From Pseudomonadota bacterium (GTDB lineage Bacteria; Myxococcota_A; Polyangia; Polyangiales; Polyangiaceae): a DNA stretch of 64,000 nt. The DNA lies in the NCBI GenBank assembly GCA_023428245.1, contig JAEYYX010000129.1, positions 1 through 64,000 of the forward strand. The letters run 5' to 3'. Below the pieces are notes generated by a model that was given only the letters and a program-made list of their open reading frames with translations, had not been told where the DNA came from and searched no databases. Positions within the stretch are counted from its first letter, which is position 1. Each line of letters starts with the position of its first letter. Both the position numbers and the translations under genes were made by a program. Of the stretch, positions 8,086-16,362 are shown in pieces.

Positions 8086-9251
8086 TGCGCCAACTTGCTT
8101 TCCTCGCCCTTCCTCTCACGTTCCTTCCCTTCCTGCCGAGCTGCGACGACACAAGCAGCCTCCGGCCCATCAGCACAGGCTCCGGCGGTCGTCCCTCGGT
8201 CCAGGTGCGCTGTGAGCCCCCGACTCCCCTGAGCCCAGGGCCCGAGGGAGCTGCCGGGGACTCCGGCACCTCCGATCTTCCCTCAGGAGCACCTGCGGGC
8301 TCGCCCGTCGCTCGACACGGTCACTTGAGCCTCTCCGGTACCCAGCTAGTCGACGAAAGCGGCCAGCCTGTGCAGCTCCGAGGCGTCAGCAGCATGTGGC
8401 TGAACTGGGAAAACGATGGCTACGCGCTCTCACAAAAAGCGCTCGAATGGATGAGAGACAATTGGGGCTTGACGGTGATTCGCGCCGCCATGGGCGTCGA
8501 CGTCGACGGTGGCTACGTGAGCGGCGGAAAGATCGCCATGCTGCGCGAGGTCGAGACCATCATCAACAATGCCGAGCAGGCTGGCGTCTATGTGATCGTC
8601 GACTTCCACAGTCACAACGCCGACGACTACCAGACTGAGGCGATCGAGTTCTTCTCCGATATTTCCGCTCGGTACGGTCACCTGCCCAACGTGATTTTCG
8701 AGACGTTTAACGAGCCGCTCAACGTGAACTGGTCCACTGTGCTCAAGCCCTATCATGAGGCGGTGCTCGGTGCGATTCGCGGAAGCGATCCGGATGGGTA
8801 CAAAAACATCACGGTCCTCGGCACTCCTGTCTATGACCAAAATCCCGACGCGGCCATCGGCGCCACCGTCGAGGACGAGGCCGTCATGTACGCGGTTCAT
8901 TTCTATTCGTGCTCCCACGGCCGGAATCAGCTCGACAGAGCCAAGCGCGCGCTCGCCGCTGGATTGCCGCTCATGGTGACCGAATGGGGCGCGACCAACG
9001 CCGACGGCGGCGTGAAGGGAACGCCAGTCTGCGCCACGGAAGCTGATATGTGGCTCGATTGGCTCGATGAAAACGGGATCAGCTGGGTCGCGTGGAAACT
9101 CGACAACTGCGCCTGGGAGCTCGAGACGAACGGCGTCGAGGATACGAGCTGCTTGCTCAAGGCGGACACACCGGTCGAAGGTGGCTGGCCAAGCGAAAGG
9201 CTCAACGGCCACGGTCCGTACGTCGTTTCGCGGATGAGCTGCGCTGAGTGA
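8085..9251 (+). CDS. GH5 endoglucanase-like lipoprotein
   Basis: A 388-residue exported glycoside hydrolase of family 5, subfamily 2-like, expected to cleave beta-1,4-glucan. The signal peptide ends LPSC, a lipobox (Cys20), and is followed by a Ser/Pro/Gly-rich linker to about residue 80. The catalytic TIM barrel begins GHLSLSGTQLVDESGQPVQL and shows RGVSSMWLNW, IVDFHSHNAD, TFNEP with the acid/base Glu210, and VTEWG with the nucleophile Glu300. Both catalytic residues are present, so it should be active. Six or more Cys residues near the C-terminus may form disulfides. No carbohydrate-binding module is attached. Two LacI-type operator-like palindromes lie upstream, suggesting induction by cello-oligosaccharides. 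Confidence 0.92.
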   Translation: MRQLAFLALPLTFLPFLPSCDDTSSLRPISTGSGGRPSVQVRCEPPTPLSPGPEGAAGDSGTSDLPSGAPAGSPVARHGHLSLSGTQLVDESGQPVQLRGVSSMWLNWENDGYALSQKALEWMRDNWGLTVIRAAMGVDVDGGYVSGGKIAMLREVETIINNAEQAGVYVIVDFHSHNADDYQTEAIEFFSDISARYGHLPNVIFETFNEPLNVNWSTVLKPYHEAVLGAIRGSDPDGYKNITVLGTPVYDQNPDAAIGATVEDEAVMYAVHFYSCSHGRNQLDRAKRALAAGLPLMVTEWGATNADGGVKGTPVCATEADMWLDWLDENGISWVAWKLDNCAWELETNGVEDTSCLLKADTPVEGGWPSERLNGHGPYVVSRMSCAE

Positions 9252-9261
9252 CGGCCTGGGC

Positions 9262-9292
9262 GGTCACAGGTGCGCCTCAAAGACCTGTGACC
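9262..9292. terminator. Bidirectional hairpin between GH5 gene and metF
   Basis: GGTCACAGGT at 9262-9271 and ACCTGTGACC at 9283-9292 form a perfect 10-base-pair stem with an 11-base loop, placed between two convergent genes. Pyrimidine-rich bases follow on the right. It probably ends transcription from both sides. Confidence 0.75.
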
Positions 9293-9338
9293 CTTCCTTG
9301 AGCTCTGAGCCCAGCTGAGAGATCAGTTCAAGGTCTTC

Positions 9339-10232
9339 TCACTCGCGGCGGGAGGGCACCCCGAGGTTGTCTAGAATCTCGCGGGTCGCGAGCGATCGAT
9401 TCAGCGTATAAAAATGGAGTCCGGGCACGCCCGCCCGGATCAAGTCCTCCGCTTGGCGGGTCGCATGTTCGACGCCAATAGCTCGAACTTTCACGCGATC
9501 GGTTTCACTCGTCTCGAGCTTGGAGAGGAGCTCGCTCGGGATGCTCGCTCCACACATTTGCGTGAAACGTTTGACCTGCGCGACGTTGGTGATCGGCATG
9601 AGCCCGGCGACGACCGGTGTCCTGATGCCCGCTTTCTCGAGGCGATCGAGGAAGCGATAGAAGTCCTGATTGTCGAAGAAGAGCTGGGTGATCAAAAAGT
9701 CGACGCCCGCGTCGACCTTTGCGCGAAGCGCGTCGATGTCCGCCTCGACCGACGGAGCCTCCGGGTGCCCCTCGGGATAACAAGCGCCCGCGAGGCAATA
9801 CTGGAACCCCTCCGAGCGGATGAAGCCAACGAGCTCACTCGCGTATAAGAAGCCCCCCGGGGGACGCGAGAAGTGCGCCTCGCCTTTGGGCGGATCGCCG
9901 CGAAGCGGAAGGACATTCTCAATCCCGGCAGCTGCGAGAGCCTGGAGCACCGAGCGGAGCTCCTCGCGGGAGGATCCGACGCAGGTCAGATGCGCCATGG
10001 CTTCGAGACCGATCTCGTCGCGGATCCGGCGGACCAGATCTACTGTCACGCTGCGGGTACTGCCGCCCGCACCATAGGTCACAGACACGTAAGCGGGATG
10101 GTACGGCGCGAGGTCCGCGAGCGCACCGAACAAACTCTCGACGCCCGCCTCATCCTTCGGGGGGAAGAACTCGAAAGAGAAGCACGGCTTCTCACGCTGG
10201 AGCAGGTCGATGATCCTCATGAGGGCGCTCAC
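9339..10232 (-). CDS. metF: 5,10-Methylenetetrahydrofolate reductase
   Basis: A 297-residue flavoprotein that reduces 5,10-methylene-THF to 5-methyl-THF, the methyl donor for methionine synthesis. It is a single TIM-barrel domain of the usual bacterial length. Family motifs are FSFEFFPPKDE near the start (with the catalytic Glu), YVSVTYGAGGS, HLTCVGSS, LPLRGDPP, ITQLFFDN and PGLHFYTLN at the end. ATG 10232 or the internal ATG 10220 could be the start; neither has a clear ribosome site. It is convergent with the GH5 gene and divergent from mpl, so it is probably monocistronic. I see no SAM riboswitch in the 101-base gap upstream. Confidence 0.96.
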   Translation of the reverse strand: MSALMRIIDLLQREKPCFSFEFFPPKDEAGVESLFGALADLAPYHPAYVSVTYGAGGSTRSVTVDLVRRIRDEIGLEAMAHLTCVGSSREELRSVLQALAAAGIENVLPLRGDPPKGEAHFSRPPGGFLYASELVGFIRSEGFQYCLAGACYPEGHPEAPSVEADIDALRAKVDAGVDFLITQLFFDNQDFYRFLDRLEKAGIRTPVVAGLMPITNVAQVKRFTQMCGASIPSELLSKLETSETDRVKVRAIGVEHATRQAEDLIRAGVPGLHFYTLNRSLATREILDNLGVPSRRE

Positions 10233-10333
10233 GCTACACGATCCGGGCTCCGGGGAAATAGGCCGACAACGGCCACGACCGGGCCTGCACGAATTCCGTT
10301 TTCGCCTGGAGCTTTCGCGGCTATTTCACGCCG

Positions 10334-11854
10334 ATGCGCATCTTCATCAGCGGAATCGCGGGCACCGCCATGGGCGCCCTGGCCGGCCTCTTGAAAGACC
10401 TCGGCCACGACGTCGCTGGCGCCGACCTCGCGTTTTATCCGCCCATGGGCCCGGCACTCCGCCAGAGCCAGATTCGGCTCTACGAAGGCTACGCGGCCGC
10501 CCACATCGATGAAGAGCGCCCGGACCTCCACATCGTCGGCAACGTCTGTCGCCGTGACAATCCCGAGGTGCTCCGCTCGGAAGCTCTCGGCATCGAGCGC
10601 ACCCACGTAGCTGGCGCGCTCGAGCGCTTCGCTCTCAAGGGAACCACCCCAACGGTCATCACCGGGACCCACGGCAAGACGACAACAAGCGCTCTCGTGG
10701 CCCATTTGTTAGACGGCGCTGGGCTTCGACCCGGCTTCTTCGTCGGAGGCGTCGTGGAGCCCTACGGCCGCGGATATCGTCAAGCGAGCCTTCCTCGACT
10801 TCCGCTCCAAGGCGCGAGCGACTCCGCCCCGCGCACGAGGCGCCCTCCCTTCGTGCTCGAAGGCGACGAGTACGATACCGCCTTCTGGGAGAAGACCGCG
10901 AAGTTCCTCCACTACAGTGCTGAGATCGCGCTCATCACATCGATCGAACACGACCACATCGACATCTACCCCGACTTTTCGTCGTATCGGAGCGCCTTCG
11001 AGCGGCTCGTCTTGAGTCTGCCGGAAAGTGGTCTGCTCGTGGTCGCGGCTTCGAGTGACGTCGCGATCGAGGTGAGTCAGCTGGCGAAATGCGAGGTCTA
11101 CTATTACGGCGTCGACGGCCACATCTCCCCCAAGGTGGCGCCGCACTTCTTCGCCGCCCCTGCGGTCTTCGATGAGCACGGCGTCTCCTTCGATCTCTTC
11201 GTCGGAGGAGTCCTCGCGGGCCGCTACGCTTCCCCGCTCCCGGGCGTACACAACCTCGAGAACGCGGTCGGAGCGCTCACGATCGCCGCCGCCGGCTTCG
11301 GAGTACCGCTGCGCGAGCTCGCCCAGTACCTCACGACTTTCCGCGGCGTGAAACGGCGACAGGAGCTGCGTGGCGTCTACTCTGGAATCTCCGTCTACGA
11401 CGACTTCGCCCACCACCCGACCGCTGTGAGAAAGACGCTCGAGGCGATGCGCGCCAAACACAAGGGCGGCAAGCTGATCGCCATCTTTGAGCCGCGAAGC
11501 GCAACGGCCTGTCGCGCCTTCCACCAGGAGCTGTACGCCGAGGCCTTTGACGCGGCGGACGTCGCCTTGCTCGCGCCGATTGGGCGACCTGAGCTGCCTC
11601 CCGAAGAGCAGCTGTCGGTCGAGCGGCTCGCCGTCGACCTCGAGAAACGTGGCCGGACCGCCGCGGCGCTCCCGAACGTCGAAGCGATTGTGAAGCGCGC
11701 CGCCGAGATCGCTCTCCCCGGCGATGCGATTGTCGTCCTATCCAATGGCGGTTTTGGGGGGATCTTCGACCGCTTGCCGAGCGCCCTCGAAAGTGAGAGG
11801 ACACGGACCCCCGAGCCGAAAGCCGGCTCTTTCCCGAGGAAAACAAGCGAGTGA
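10334..11854 (+). CDS. mpl: UDP-MurNAc:tripeptide ligase (murein recycling)
   Basis: A 506-residue Mur-ligase-family enzyme that joins recycled L-Ala-gamma-D-Glu-meso-DAP directly to UDP-MurNAc. The N-terminal Rossmann domain starts RIFISGIAGTAMGALAGLLKD. The ATP loop is TGTHGKTTTS (about 114-123), and FVLEGDEYDTAFW and SIEHDHIDIYPD follow, the latter being diagnostic for Mpl rather than MurC. The C-terminal ligand domain shows YDDFAHHPTAV and FEPRS. An Arg/Pro-rich insert around residues 150-175 is longer than in E. coli Mpl (457 residues). Its stop overlaps the GTG of the next gene (GTGA), so the two are translationally coupled. Confidence 0.93.
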   Translation: MRIFISGIAGTAMGALAGLLKDLGHDVAGADLAFYPPMGPALRQSQIRLYEGYAAAHIDEERPDLHIVGNVCRRDNPEVLRSEALGIERTHVAGALERFALKGTTPTVITGTHGKTTTSALVAHLLDGAGLRPGFFVGGVVEPYGRGYRQASLPRLPLQGASDSAPRTRRPPFVLEGDEYDTAFWEKTAKFLHYSAEIALITSIEHDHIDIYPDFSSYRSAFERLVLSLPESGLLVVAASSDVAIEVSQLAKCEVYYYGVDGHISPKVAPHFFAAPAVFDEHGVSFDLFVGGVLAGRYASPLPGVHNLENAVGALTIAAAGFGVPLRELAQYLTTFRGVKRRQELRGVYSGISVYDDFAHHPTAVRKTLEAMRAKHKGGKLIAIFEPRSATACRAFHQELYAEAFDAADVALLAPIGRPELPPEEQLSVERLAVDLEKRGRTAAALPNVEAIVKRAAEIALPGDAIVVLSNGGFGGIFDRLPSALESERTRTPEPKAGSFPRKTSE

Positions 11855-12342
11855 CCTGTCCCTGTGGTAAAGGCCCTAGTTTAGCCGAGTGTTGCGGACC
11901 CATTCTGGAGGGAAAGCGCAAGGCGCAAACCGCTGAAGAGTTGATGCGAGCGCGCTACTCCGCGTTCGCGACCGGCGACGTCGATTTCGTCTTGAGCAGC
12001 CACGACCCGGACACGGTCGGCCAAGTCGATCGAAAGTCGACCGAAGCATGGTCGAAAGGGTCGACCTGGAAAGGGCTCGAAATCCTGCGCACCGAGCAGG
12101 GCAACGCCGGGGACAACTTCGGCCAGGTCGAGTTCATCGCTCGTTACGAGGTGCGGGGCACACCCATCGAACATCGCGAACTCGCGACGTTCCGAGCCGA
12201 CCGCGGAACCTGGTACTTCGTGGACGGGGAGCAGATCGCAGGTCCTCCCGTGCGCCGCGAAGAGCCGAAGGTTGGGCGCAACGACCCGTGTTCCTGCGGG
12301 AGCGGCAAGAAGTTCAAGAAGTGCTGCGGCCAAGCCGCCTGA
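11851..12342 (+). CDS. YchJ/UPF0225-like protein with SEC-C motifs
   Basis: A 163-residue protein of the YchJ type. The N-terminus has a zinc-binding CPCGKGPSLAECCG motif and the C-terminus a classic SEC-C motif, NDPCSCGSGKKFKKCCG, of the kind SecA uses to bind SecB and ribosomes. Between them is the NTF2-like core (ARYSAFATGDVDFVLSSH, FIARYEV, WYFVDGE). The function of this family is not established. The GTG start overlaps the mpl stop codon by two bases, which implies a joint transcript. No signal peptide or membrane segment is visible. Family identity is secure; the role is unknown. Confidence 0.92.
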   Translation: MTCPCGKGPSLAECCGPILEGKRKAQTAEELMRARYSAFATGDVDFVLSSHDPDTVGQVDRKSTEAWSKGSTWKGLEILRTEQGNAGDNFGQVEFIARYEVRGTPIEHRELATFRADRGTWYFVDGEQIAGPPVRREEPKVGRNDPCSCGSGKKFKKCCGQAA

Positions 12343-12481
12343 GCGGCGTCCCAGGCTGAGCCAGCATTTTTCTCCTGAGAGCGTCTTGGGCAAACAACGG
12401 TCGGAGATCCGGGTCATCCGGGGTCTCCGATGTTATTTTGCAAGCGGCCTATTTCCGAGAGCTCGAGTAGAATCTCGCCTG

Positions 12482-12862
12482 ATGAAAGAAGAGTCCGATC
12501 TTGAGCGGCTCGGCGGACGCGTTCGCCTCGAGGAATTGATCTCCGTCTTCATCGACCGGGTCACGAGCGATCCGATGATCGGCTTTCTGTTCCGGAGCGT
12601 GAACAAGGACGTCCTCAAGGCCCGTGAGGTAAGTTTCGCCGAGTCGCACTTGGGGAGCGGCCCCTACGAGGGACGACCGCTCCGGGATGCCCACGAGCGG
12701 CACCGGATCATGGGCGGACAGTTCAATCGACGTCTAGTCCTGCTCGAAAAGACGCTCCGCGAGTTCAACGTCCCCGAGGACATTCGCGAGCGCTGGCTCG
12801 AGCACACGCGCGCGCTCCGCGCCGAGATCACCCGCGACGGGAGTGACGAATGCGTGGGTTAA
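12482..12862 (+). CDS. Truncated haemoglobin
   Basis: A 126-residue group I-like truncated globin that should bind haem and O2 or NO. The sequence SGPYEGRPLRDAHERHRI resembles the E-F region of TrHbN proteins, with His71 of DAHERH the likely proximal ligand; His56 lies upstream. The C-terminal helix reads REFNVPEDIRERWLEHTRALRAEI. The start ATG 12482 is chosen because the 70-residue extension to 12272 is low-complexity and overlaps the YchJ-like gene. Such proteins often detoxify NO or support respiration at low oxygen. It overlaps the start of the next gene by 13 bases. The spectral type cannot be told from sequence. Confidence 0.85.
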   Translation: MKEESDLERLGGRVRLEELISVFIDRVTSDPMIGFLFRSVNKDVLKAREVSFAESHLGSGPYEGRPLRDAHERHRIMGGQFNRRLVLLEKTLREFNVPEDIRERWLEHTRALRAEITRDGSDECVG

Positions 12863-13695
12863 CCATCACGCTCGTCTCGCTCACTATCACATGTAGCGGC
12901 GGTCGCGCCTGGGTCCGGGACGCGCCAGGACAAACGGACTCCACCCATGGCTCCCATTGGCTCGTCGACGATCGGGAGTCGAAAGAGCCGCGCGCTCCTC
13001 GCCGCGGAGCGTTCGCCATCCAGGGTGACCCTGAGCAGGCGCTGAGCTACGATTCGAGCATCGACGCTCAAGGATCGCGCCCGCTCATCGCTCTCGGAGC
13101 GAGCGCCGGACGGAAAGCTCCCGAGGACGCTGAACTGCTCGGTGTCTTCCGAAACACTTACTACGACTTCCCCGCTGAGCAGAATTTCTCGGGTTCGAGC
13201 ACTTTTGTCATGAACGCAGCGTGCAAGCCGATCGCCGAGGTGCCGCGTCCCTTCTTCGATGCCCTCTGCGTACAAGGGAGCGGGACGCTGCGCTCCGGTT
13301 CTACGGTGAGCTTCGCCAAGCGAGATTGTGCTTGTGCGGAGACCTGCCCCCGCACCGGACAGAAGCTCTGCTTCGACGTTCTCGATCAGGCAACCTTTCC
13401 TTGGGGGCGGGGCGCCTTAGGCAAGCCGATCACTCCGCTCCGCTCCGTGGCAGTCGACTCAAGTGTGATTCCTTTGGGAACAGTGCTCTATGTTCCGGAG
13501 TTCGACGGCGTCGCTCGTCGCCCTGCAGGAACACCTCACGACGGCTGTTTCGTCGCTGAGGACCGGGGGATGAAGGTCGTCGGAGCGCACATCGATGTCT
13601 TCACCGGCGATCCCAGCATCACTTCCCACCTCAATCAGCTCATCCCGTCGAACCGGGGTGTCCATGTTTATCGGCGCGCCCAGGGTTGCGACTGA
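12850..13695 (+). CDS. Exported 3D-domain protein
   Basis: A 281-residue protein with an N-terminal hydrophobic stretch (residues 1-20, likely signal or lipoprotein peptide with TITCSGG) and a C-terminal 3D domain, the Asp-containing double-psi beta-barrel shared with MltA and resuscitation-type murein hydrolases. The domain runs from about residue 175 and shows LRSVAVDSSVIPLGTVLYVP, GCFVAEDRG and GAHIDVFTGD, with the three conserved Asp residues present. Six Cys residues in the middle (CACAETC and neighbours) suggest disulfides outside the cytoplasm. Likely a peptidoglycan-cleaving or -binding protein; the lytic type is inferred. Its ATG lies inside the end of the globin gene, suggesting translational coupling. 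Confidence 0.83.
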   Translation: MRGLTITLVSLTITCSGGRAWVRDAPGQTDSTHGSHWLVDDRESKEPRAPRRGAFAIQGDPEQALSYDSSIDAQGSRPLIALGASAGRKAPEDAELLGVFRNTYYDFPAEQNFSGSSTFVMNAACKPIAEVPRPFFDALCVQGSGTLRSGSTVSFAKRDCACAETCPRTGQKLCFDVLDQATFPWGRGALGKPITPLRSVAVDSSVIPLGTVLYVPEFDGVARRPAGTPHDGCFVAEDRGMKVVGAHIDVFTGDPSITSHLNQLIPSNRGVHVYRRAQGCD

Positions 13696-13869
13696 GCTCT
13701 CGTCCCATGACTCCGGTCGCCCACCCAGGGCGCCCTCCGCCCTAGGTTTTCAGCGACAGTGGTCTTTTTCCAGCGCCCCCGCTCACAAGTTGGCTCATGA
13801 AACCCTCCCGGCGTGACTCGGGGCTTCTGTGGGTTGTGCCCCAGACGATCCTTTGCTGTAGATTGAGCC

Positions 13870-14661
13870 ATGAGGCTTCTACGAAGGCAGAGTCTAGGCG
13901 CGGCCATAGCTTGGTACGTCGCGTGCCTGAGCCTGGGTGGGCTCGCTCTCGGTTGTGACGAAAAGCCTCCGAAAAAGATGGAGCGCCTGACGCCCCCCCC
14001 GCCCGAGGACGATCCGCTCCCGCTCCCGAAGCCGAAGACCGCACCCACGTTTCGCATCGACGAACTCGGACCTCTCGTCGGCTTCTCCCGCAGCATGCTG
14101 ACAACGCCGGACGGTCGAGAGAGCGCCACCGGGCGAGCGCAGCTCACGGGCGATCTGTCAGCAGAGAAGGAGTACATCACCGACAAGGTCGTCGTGATCC
14201 AGGTCGACCGGAAGGCGCAGCCTGAGTGGGTCTCGCTTTACTTGAAAGAAGTATTCGCCCTCTCGCCGAAGAGCGTGCTCATCGAGACTGAGTCGCGCCC
14301 GGAATATCCGAAATCGATCGAGTTCTTGTCCCGCTCGGCCCAGACTCAGGCCGATCCCTGCACGATCGTAGGGACAGTGACGGAGCAGCGCGCCACCGCT
14401 ATTTGGCGTGTTTCCGGCGGAACTGCCCGCAAGCGCCCCCGCGGCATGAGCGGACCTGACCTGACGCGGACCGCCGATACGATCCAAAGCATGTTCAAGG
14501 GCTGCAAGAGCGACCTGTTCATCGTCCACGCCGCGCCCGGTGTGGAGTGGGGCATGATCTACGATCTGGCCGGTGCCGGCCTCGCGGTTCCTGAGAGTCC
14601 TCTCAAGCGGGCAGCGTTACCCGAGACCCGGCCGACGCCGGGCCAAGCCGTGACGCTCTAG
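13870..14661 (+). CDS. Lipoprotein, possibly ExbD-like periplasmic domains
   Basis: A 263-residue predicted lipoprotein. The signal peptide ends GLALGCDE (Cys29), followed by a Pro-rich linker (about 35-55). The rest has two beta-alpha units that loosely resemble ExbD/TolR periplasmic domains: VVVIQVDRKAQPEWVSLYLKE in the first and DLFIVHAAPGVEWGMIYDLAGAG in the second. This resemblance is my own reading and may be superficial. There is no ExbB/TolQ neighbour. Its final 45 bases overlap the end of the receiver gene on the other strand. A 174-base gap separates it from the 3D-domain gene, so it probably has its own promoter. Confidence 0.7.
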   Translation: MRLLRRQSLGAAIAWYVACLSLGGLALGCDEKPPKKMERLTPPPPEDDPLPLPKPKTAPTFRIDELGPLVGFSRSMLTTPDGRESATGRAQLTGDLSAEKEYITDKVVVIQVDRKAQPEWVSLYLKEVFALSPKSVLIETESRPEYPKSIEFLSRSAQTQADPCTIVGTVTEQRATAIWRVSGGTARKRPRGMSGPDLTRTADTIQSMFKGCKSDLFIVHAAPGVEWGMIYDLAGAGLAVPESPLKRAALPETRPTPGQAVTL

Positions 14662-15084
14662 GATGCGAGCGGCCACCGCCTCGAGCTCCATGAGCCGAAA
14701 CGGCTTGTGCAAGATCGCTCCGGTGTAGCTTGCGACGAAGTCGCGCGCCTCGTCCGTCACCGCTCCACCGGTCATCAGCACGAAGCGCGGGAGCAGCTCC
14801 GGTCGTAGCTCGGTGAGCTGCTGGTAGATCTCGATCCCCGAAAGGTTCGGTAAGCTCAGGTCACAGAGGATCAGATCGAATCTCTCCCCACCAAGGAGGC
14901 GCTCGAGGGCGACCTCTCCGAGCGCCTCGAGCTCGACAGAGAAAGAGCCTTCCAGCCCGAGCTTGAGCGTCTGCCCGAGCAGGGGTTCGTCGTCGATCAC
15001 CAGAACCCGGGGATCGGTCCCCGCAGTGGGCACTCGGCCCGCGGGCAAGTGCTCATCGATCGTACTTTTGTCAGCCACTCTCAT
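14617..15084 (-). CDS. Single-domain response regulator
   Basis: A 155-residue protein that is one receiver domain with short tails. VLVIDDEPLLGQ carries the acidic pair, LILCDLSLPNLSG the phosphoacceptor Asp, FVLMTGG the conserved Thr, and ILHKPF the conserved Lys. All four functional sites are present, so it should be phosphorylated. There is no output domain and no histidine kinase nearby. Such orphan receivers serve phosphorelays or chemotaxis-like systems. ATG 15084 is preferred over the long upstream extension to 15252, which is Gly/Arg-rich and would overlap the rpoH promoter region. It ends 45 bases inside the convergent lipoprotein gene. Confidence 0.9.
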   Translation of the reverse strand: MRVADKSTIDEHLPAGRVPTAGTDPRVLVIDDEPLLGQTLKLGLEGSFSVELEALGEVALERLLGGERFDLILCDLSLPNLSGIEIYQQLTELRPELLPRFVLMTGGAVTDEARDFVASYTGAILHKPFRLMELEAVAARILERHGLARRRPGLG

Positions 15085-15257
15085 CGCTCGCCCCCAGCGG
15101 CGGACCGCCCCGCGCGCCCCTCGCCACTCCCCATTGAAGCTACAGAGCGGCCCTCCTGCAACTTTCTTTAGAGGAACTCCGCCATCAGCACTTCCGGGCC
15201 CCAGACCGGCGCCCCTTGACGCCCCCCCGAGAGGGCGCCTTACGTTCACCAATCCCC

Positions 15258-16355
15258 GTGGCCGCGTCCCGTAAAACCCAAGCCCCCGCGAAGGGCGTCT
15301 CCCGGCCTAAGAGCCAAGGCTCGAAGCGGAGCGTCCGAGAAGCGAACCGGACCGACGTCCAGGAAACCGAGAGGGACGATGAGGGCGGCGAAGAGGAACC
15401 CATCATCGTCGAAGGCGAGGTGATCGGGCCCGAGGAACCTATCGCGTTTGAAGATCTCGCGCCGACGAAGAGCCTCGTTCCCGCGAAAGTTTCCGATCGC
15501 GGTCTCGCGCGCTTCGATCCACTCGAAGCGTACATGCGCGAGGTCCAGGCTCATAAATTGCTCTCTCCCGAGGAGGAGAAGGCCCTAGCGGTACGCTACG
15601 TGGAGTCGGGTGACGTCAATGCTGCCGCACGGCTCGTCACCGCGCATCTGCGTCTCGTGGTCAAGATCGCTTACGAGTATCGACGAGCGTACCGCAACAT
15701 GATGGACCTCATTCAAGAGGGAAACATGGGCCTCATGCAGGCCGTGCGGAAGTACGATCCGTACCGCGGCGTCAAACTCTCGAGCTACGCCGCGTGGTGG
15801 ATTCGGGCTTACATGCTCCGTTACATCCTCGCGAACTTCAGGCTCGTAAAGATCGGTACCACGCAGGCCCAGCGCAAGCTCTTCTTCAACCTCAACAAGG
15901 AGAAGGCGAAACTCACGGCTCTCGGCATCGATCCGAGCAACGCCGAGATCGCCAAGCGGCTCGACGTGACGGAAGGGGACGTCGAGGAGATGGACAAGCG
16001 GCTCGCGCGCAACGACGCGTCCCTCGATGCCCCGGTCAGCGAAGCCGACGGGCGACAGATCTCCCGCGTCGAGCTGTTGCCGTCGCCGGGGACGTCTCCC
16101 GAAGCCGTCAACGAGGGCGCCGAACTCAGCTTCCTCGTGCGCGAACACCTCGATACTTTCCGCAAACAGCTTCAAGGGAAAGATCTCATCATCTTCGACG
16201 AGCGGCTTGTCGCCGACGAGCCGAAGACACTACAGGACCTGGGCGACCAGTTTGGCGTATCGCGCGAGCGCGTCCGCCAGCTCGAAGCTCGGCTCACCGG
16301 CAAGCTCCGAGAATATCTCTCCGAGCGCCTCGGTGACGCTGTGACCGTGGACTGA
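15258..16355 (+). CDS. rpoH: RNA polymerase sigma-32-like factor
   Basis: A sigma-70-family factor of the RpoH type. Core region 2 shows HLRLVVKIAYEYRR and LIQEGNMGLMQAVRKYDPYRG then SSYAAWWIRAYMLRYIL. The RpoH box QRKLFFNL is present after it, and region 4 shows GVSRERVRQLEARL. It would direct heat-shock transcription. About 80 acidic, low-complexity residues precede the core, so the protein (365 residues) is longer than E. coli RpoH (284). The start is uncertain: no ATG precedes the core; GTG 15258 is preferred, and TTG 15216 is also possible but lies within a TTGACG hexamer that could be a -35 element. rsmI follows after 7 bases. Confidence 0.92.
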   Translation: MAASRKTQAPAKGVSRPKSQGSKRSVREANRTDVQETERDDEGGEEEPIIVEGEVIGPEEPIAFEDLAPTKSLVPAKVSDRGLARFDPLEAYMREVQAHKLLSPEEEKALAVRYVESGDVNAAARLVTAHLRLVVKIAYEYRRAYRNMMDLIQEGNMGLMQAVRKYDPYRGVKLSSYAAWWIRAYMLRYILANFRLVKIGTTQAQRKLFFNLNKEKAKLTALGIDPSNAEIAKRLDVTEGDVEEMDKRLARNDASLDAPVSEADGRQISRVELLPSPGTSPEAVNEGAELSFLVREHLDTFRKQLQGKDLIIFDERLVADEPKTLQDLGDQFGVSRERVRQLEARLTGKLREYLSERLGDAVTVD

Positions 16356-16362
16356 TGGGCCG

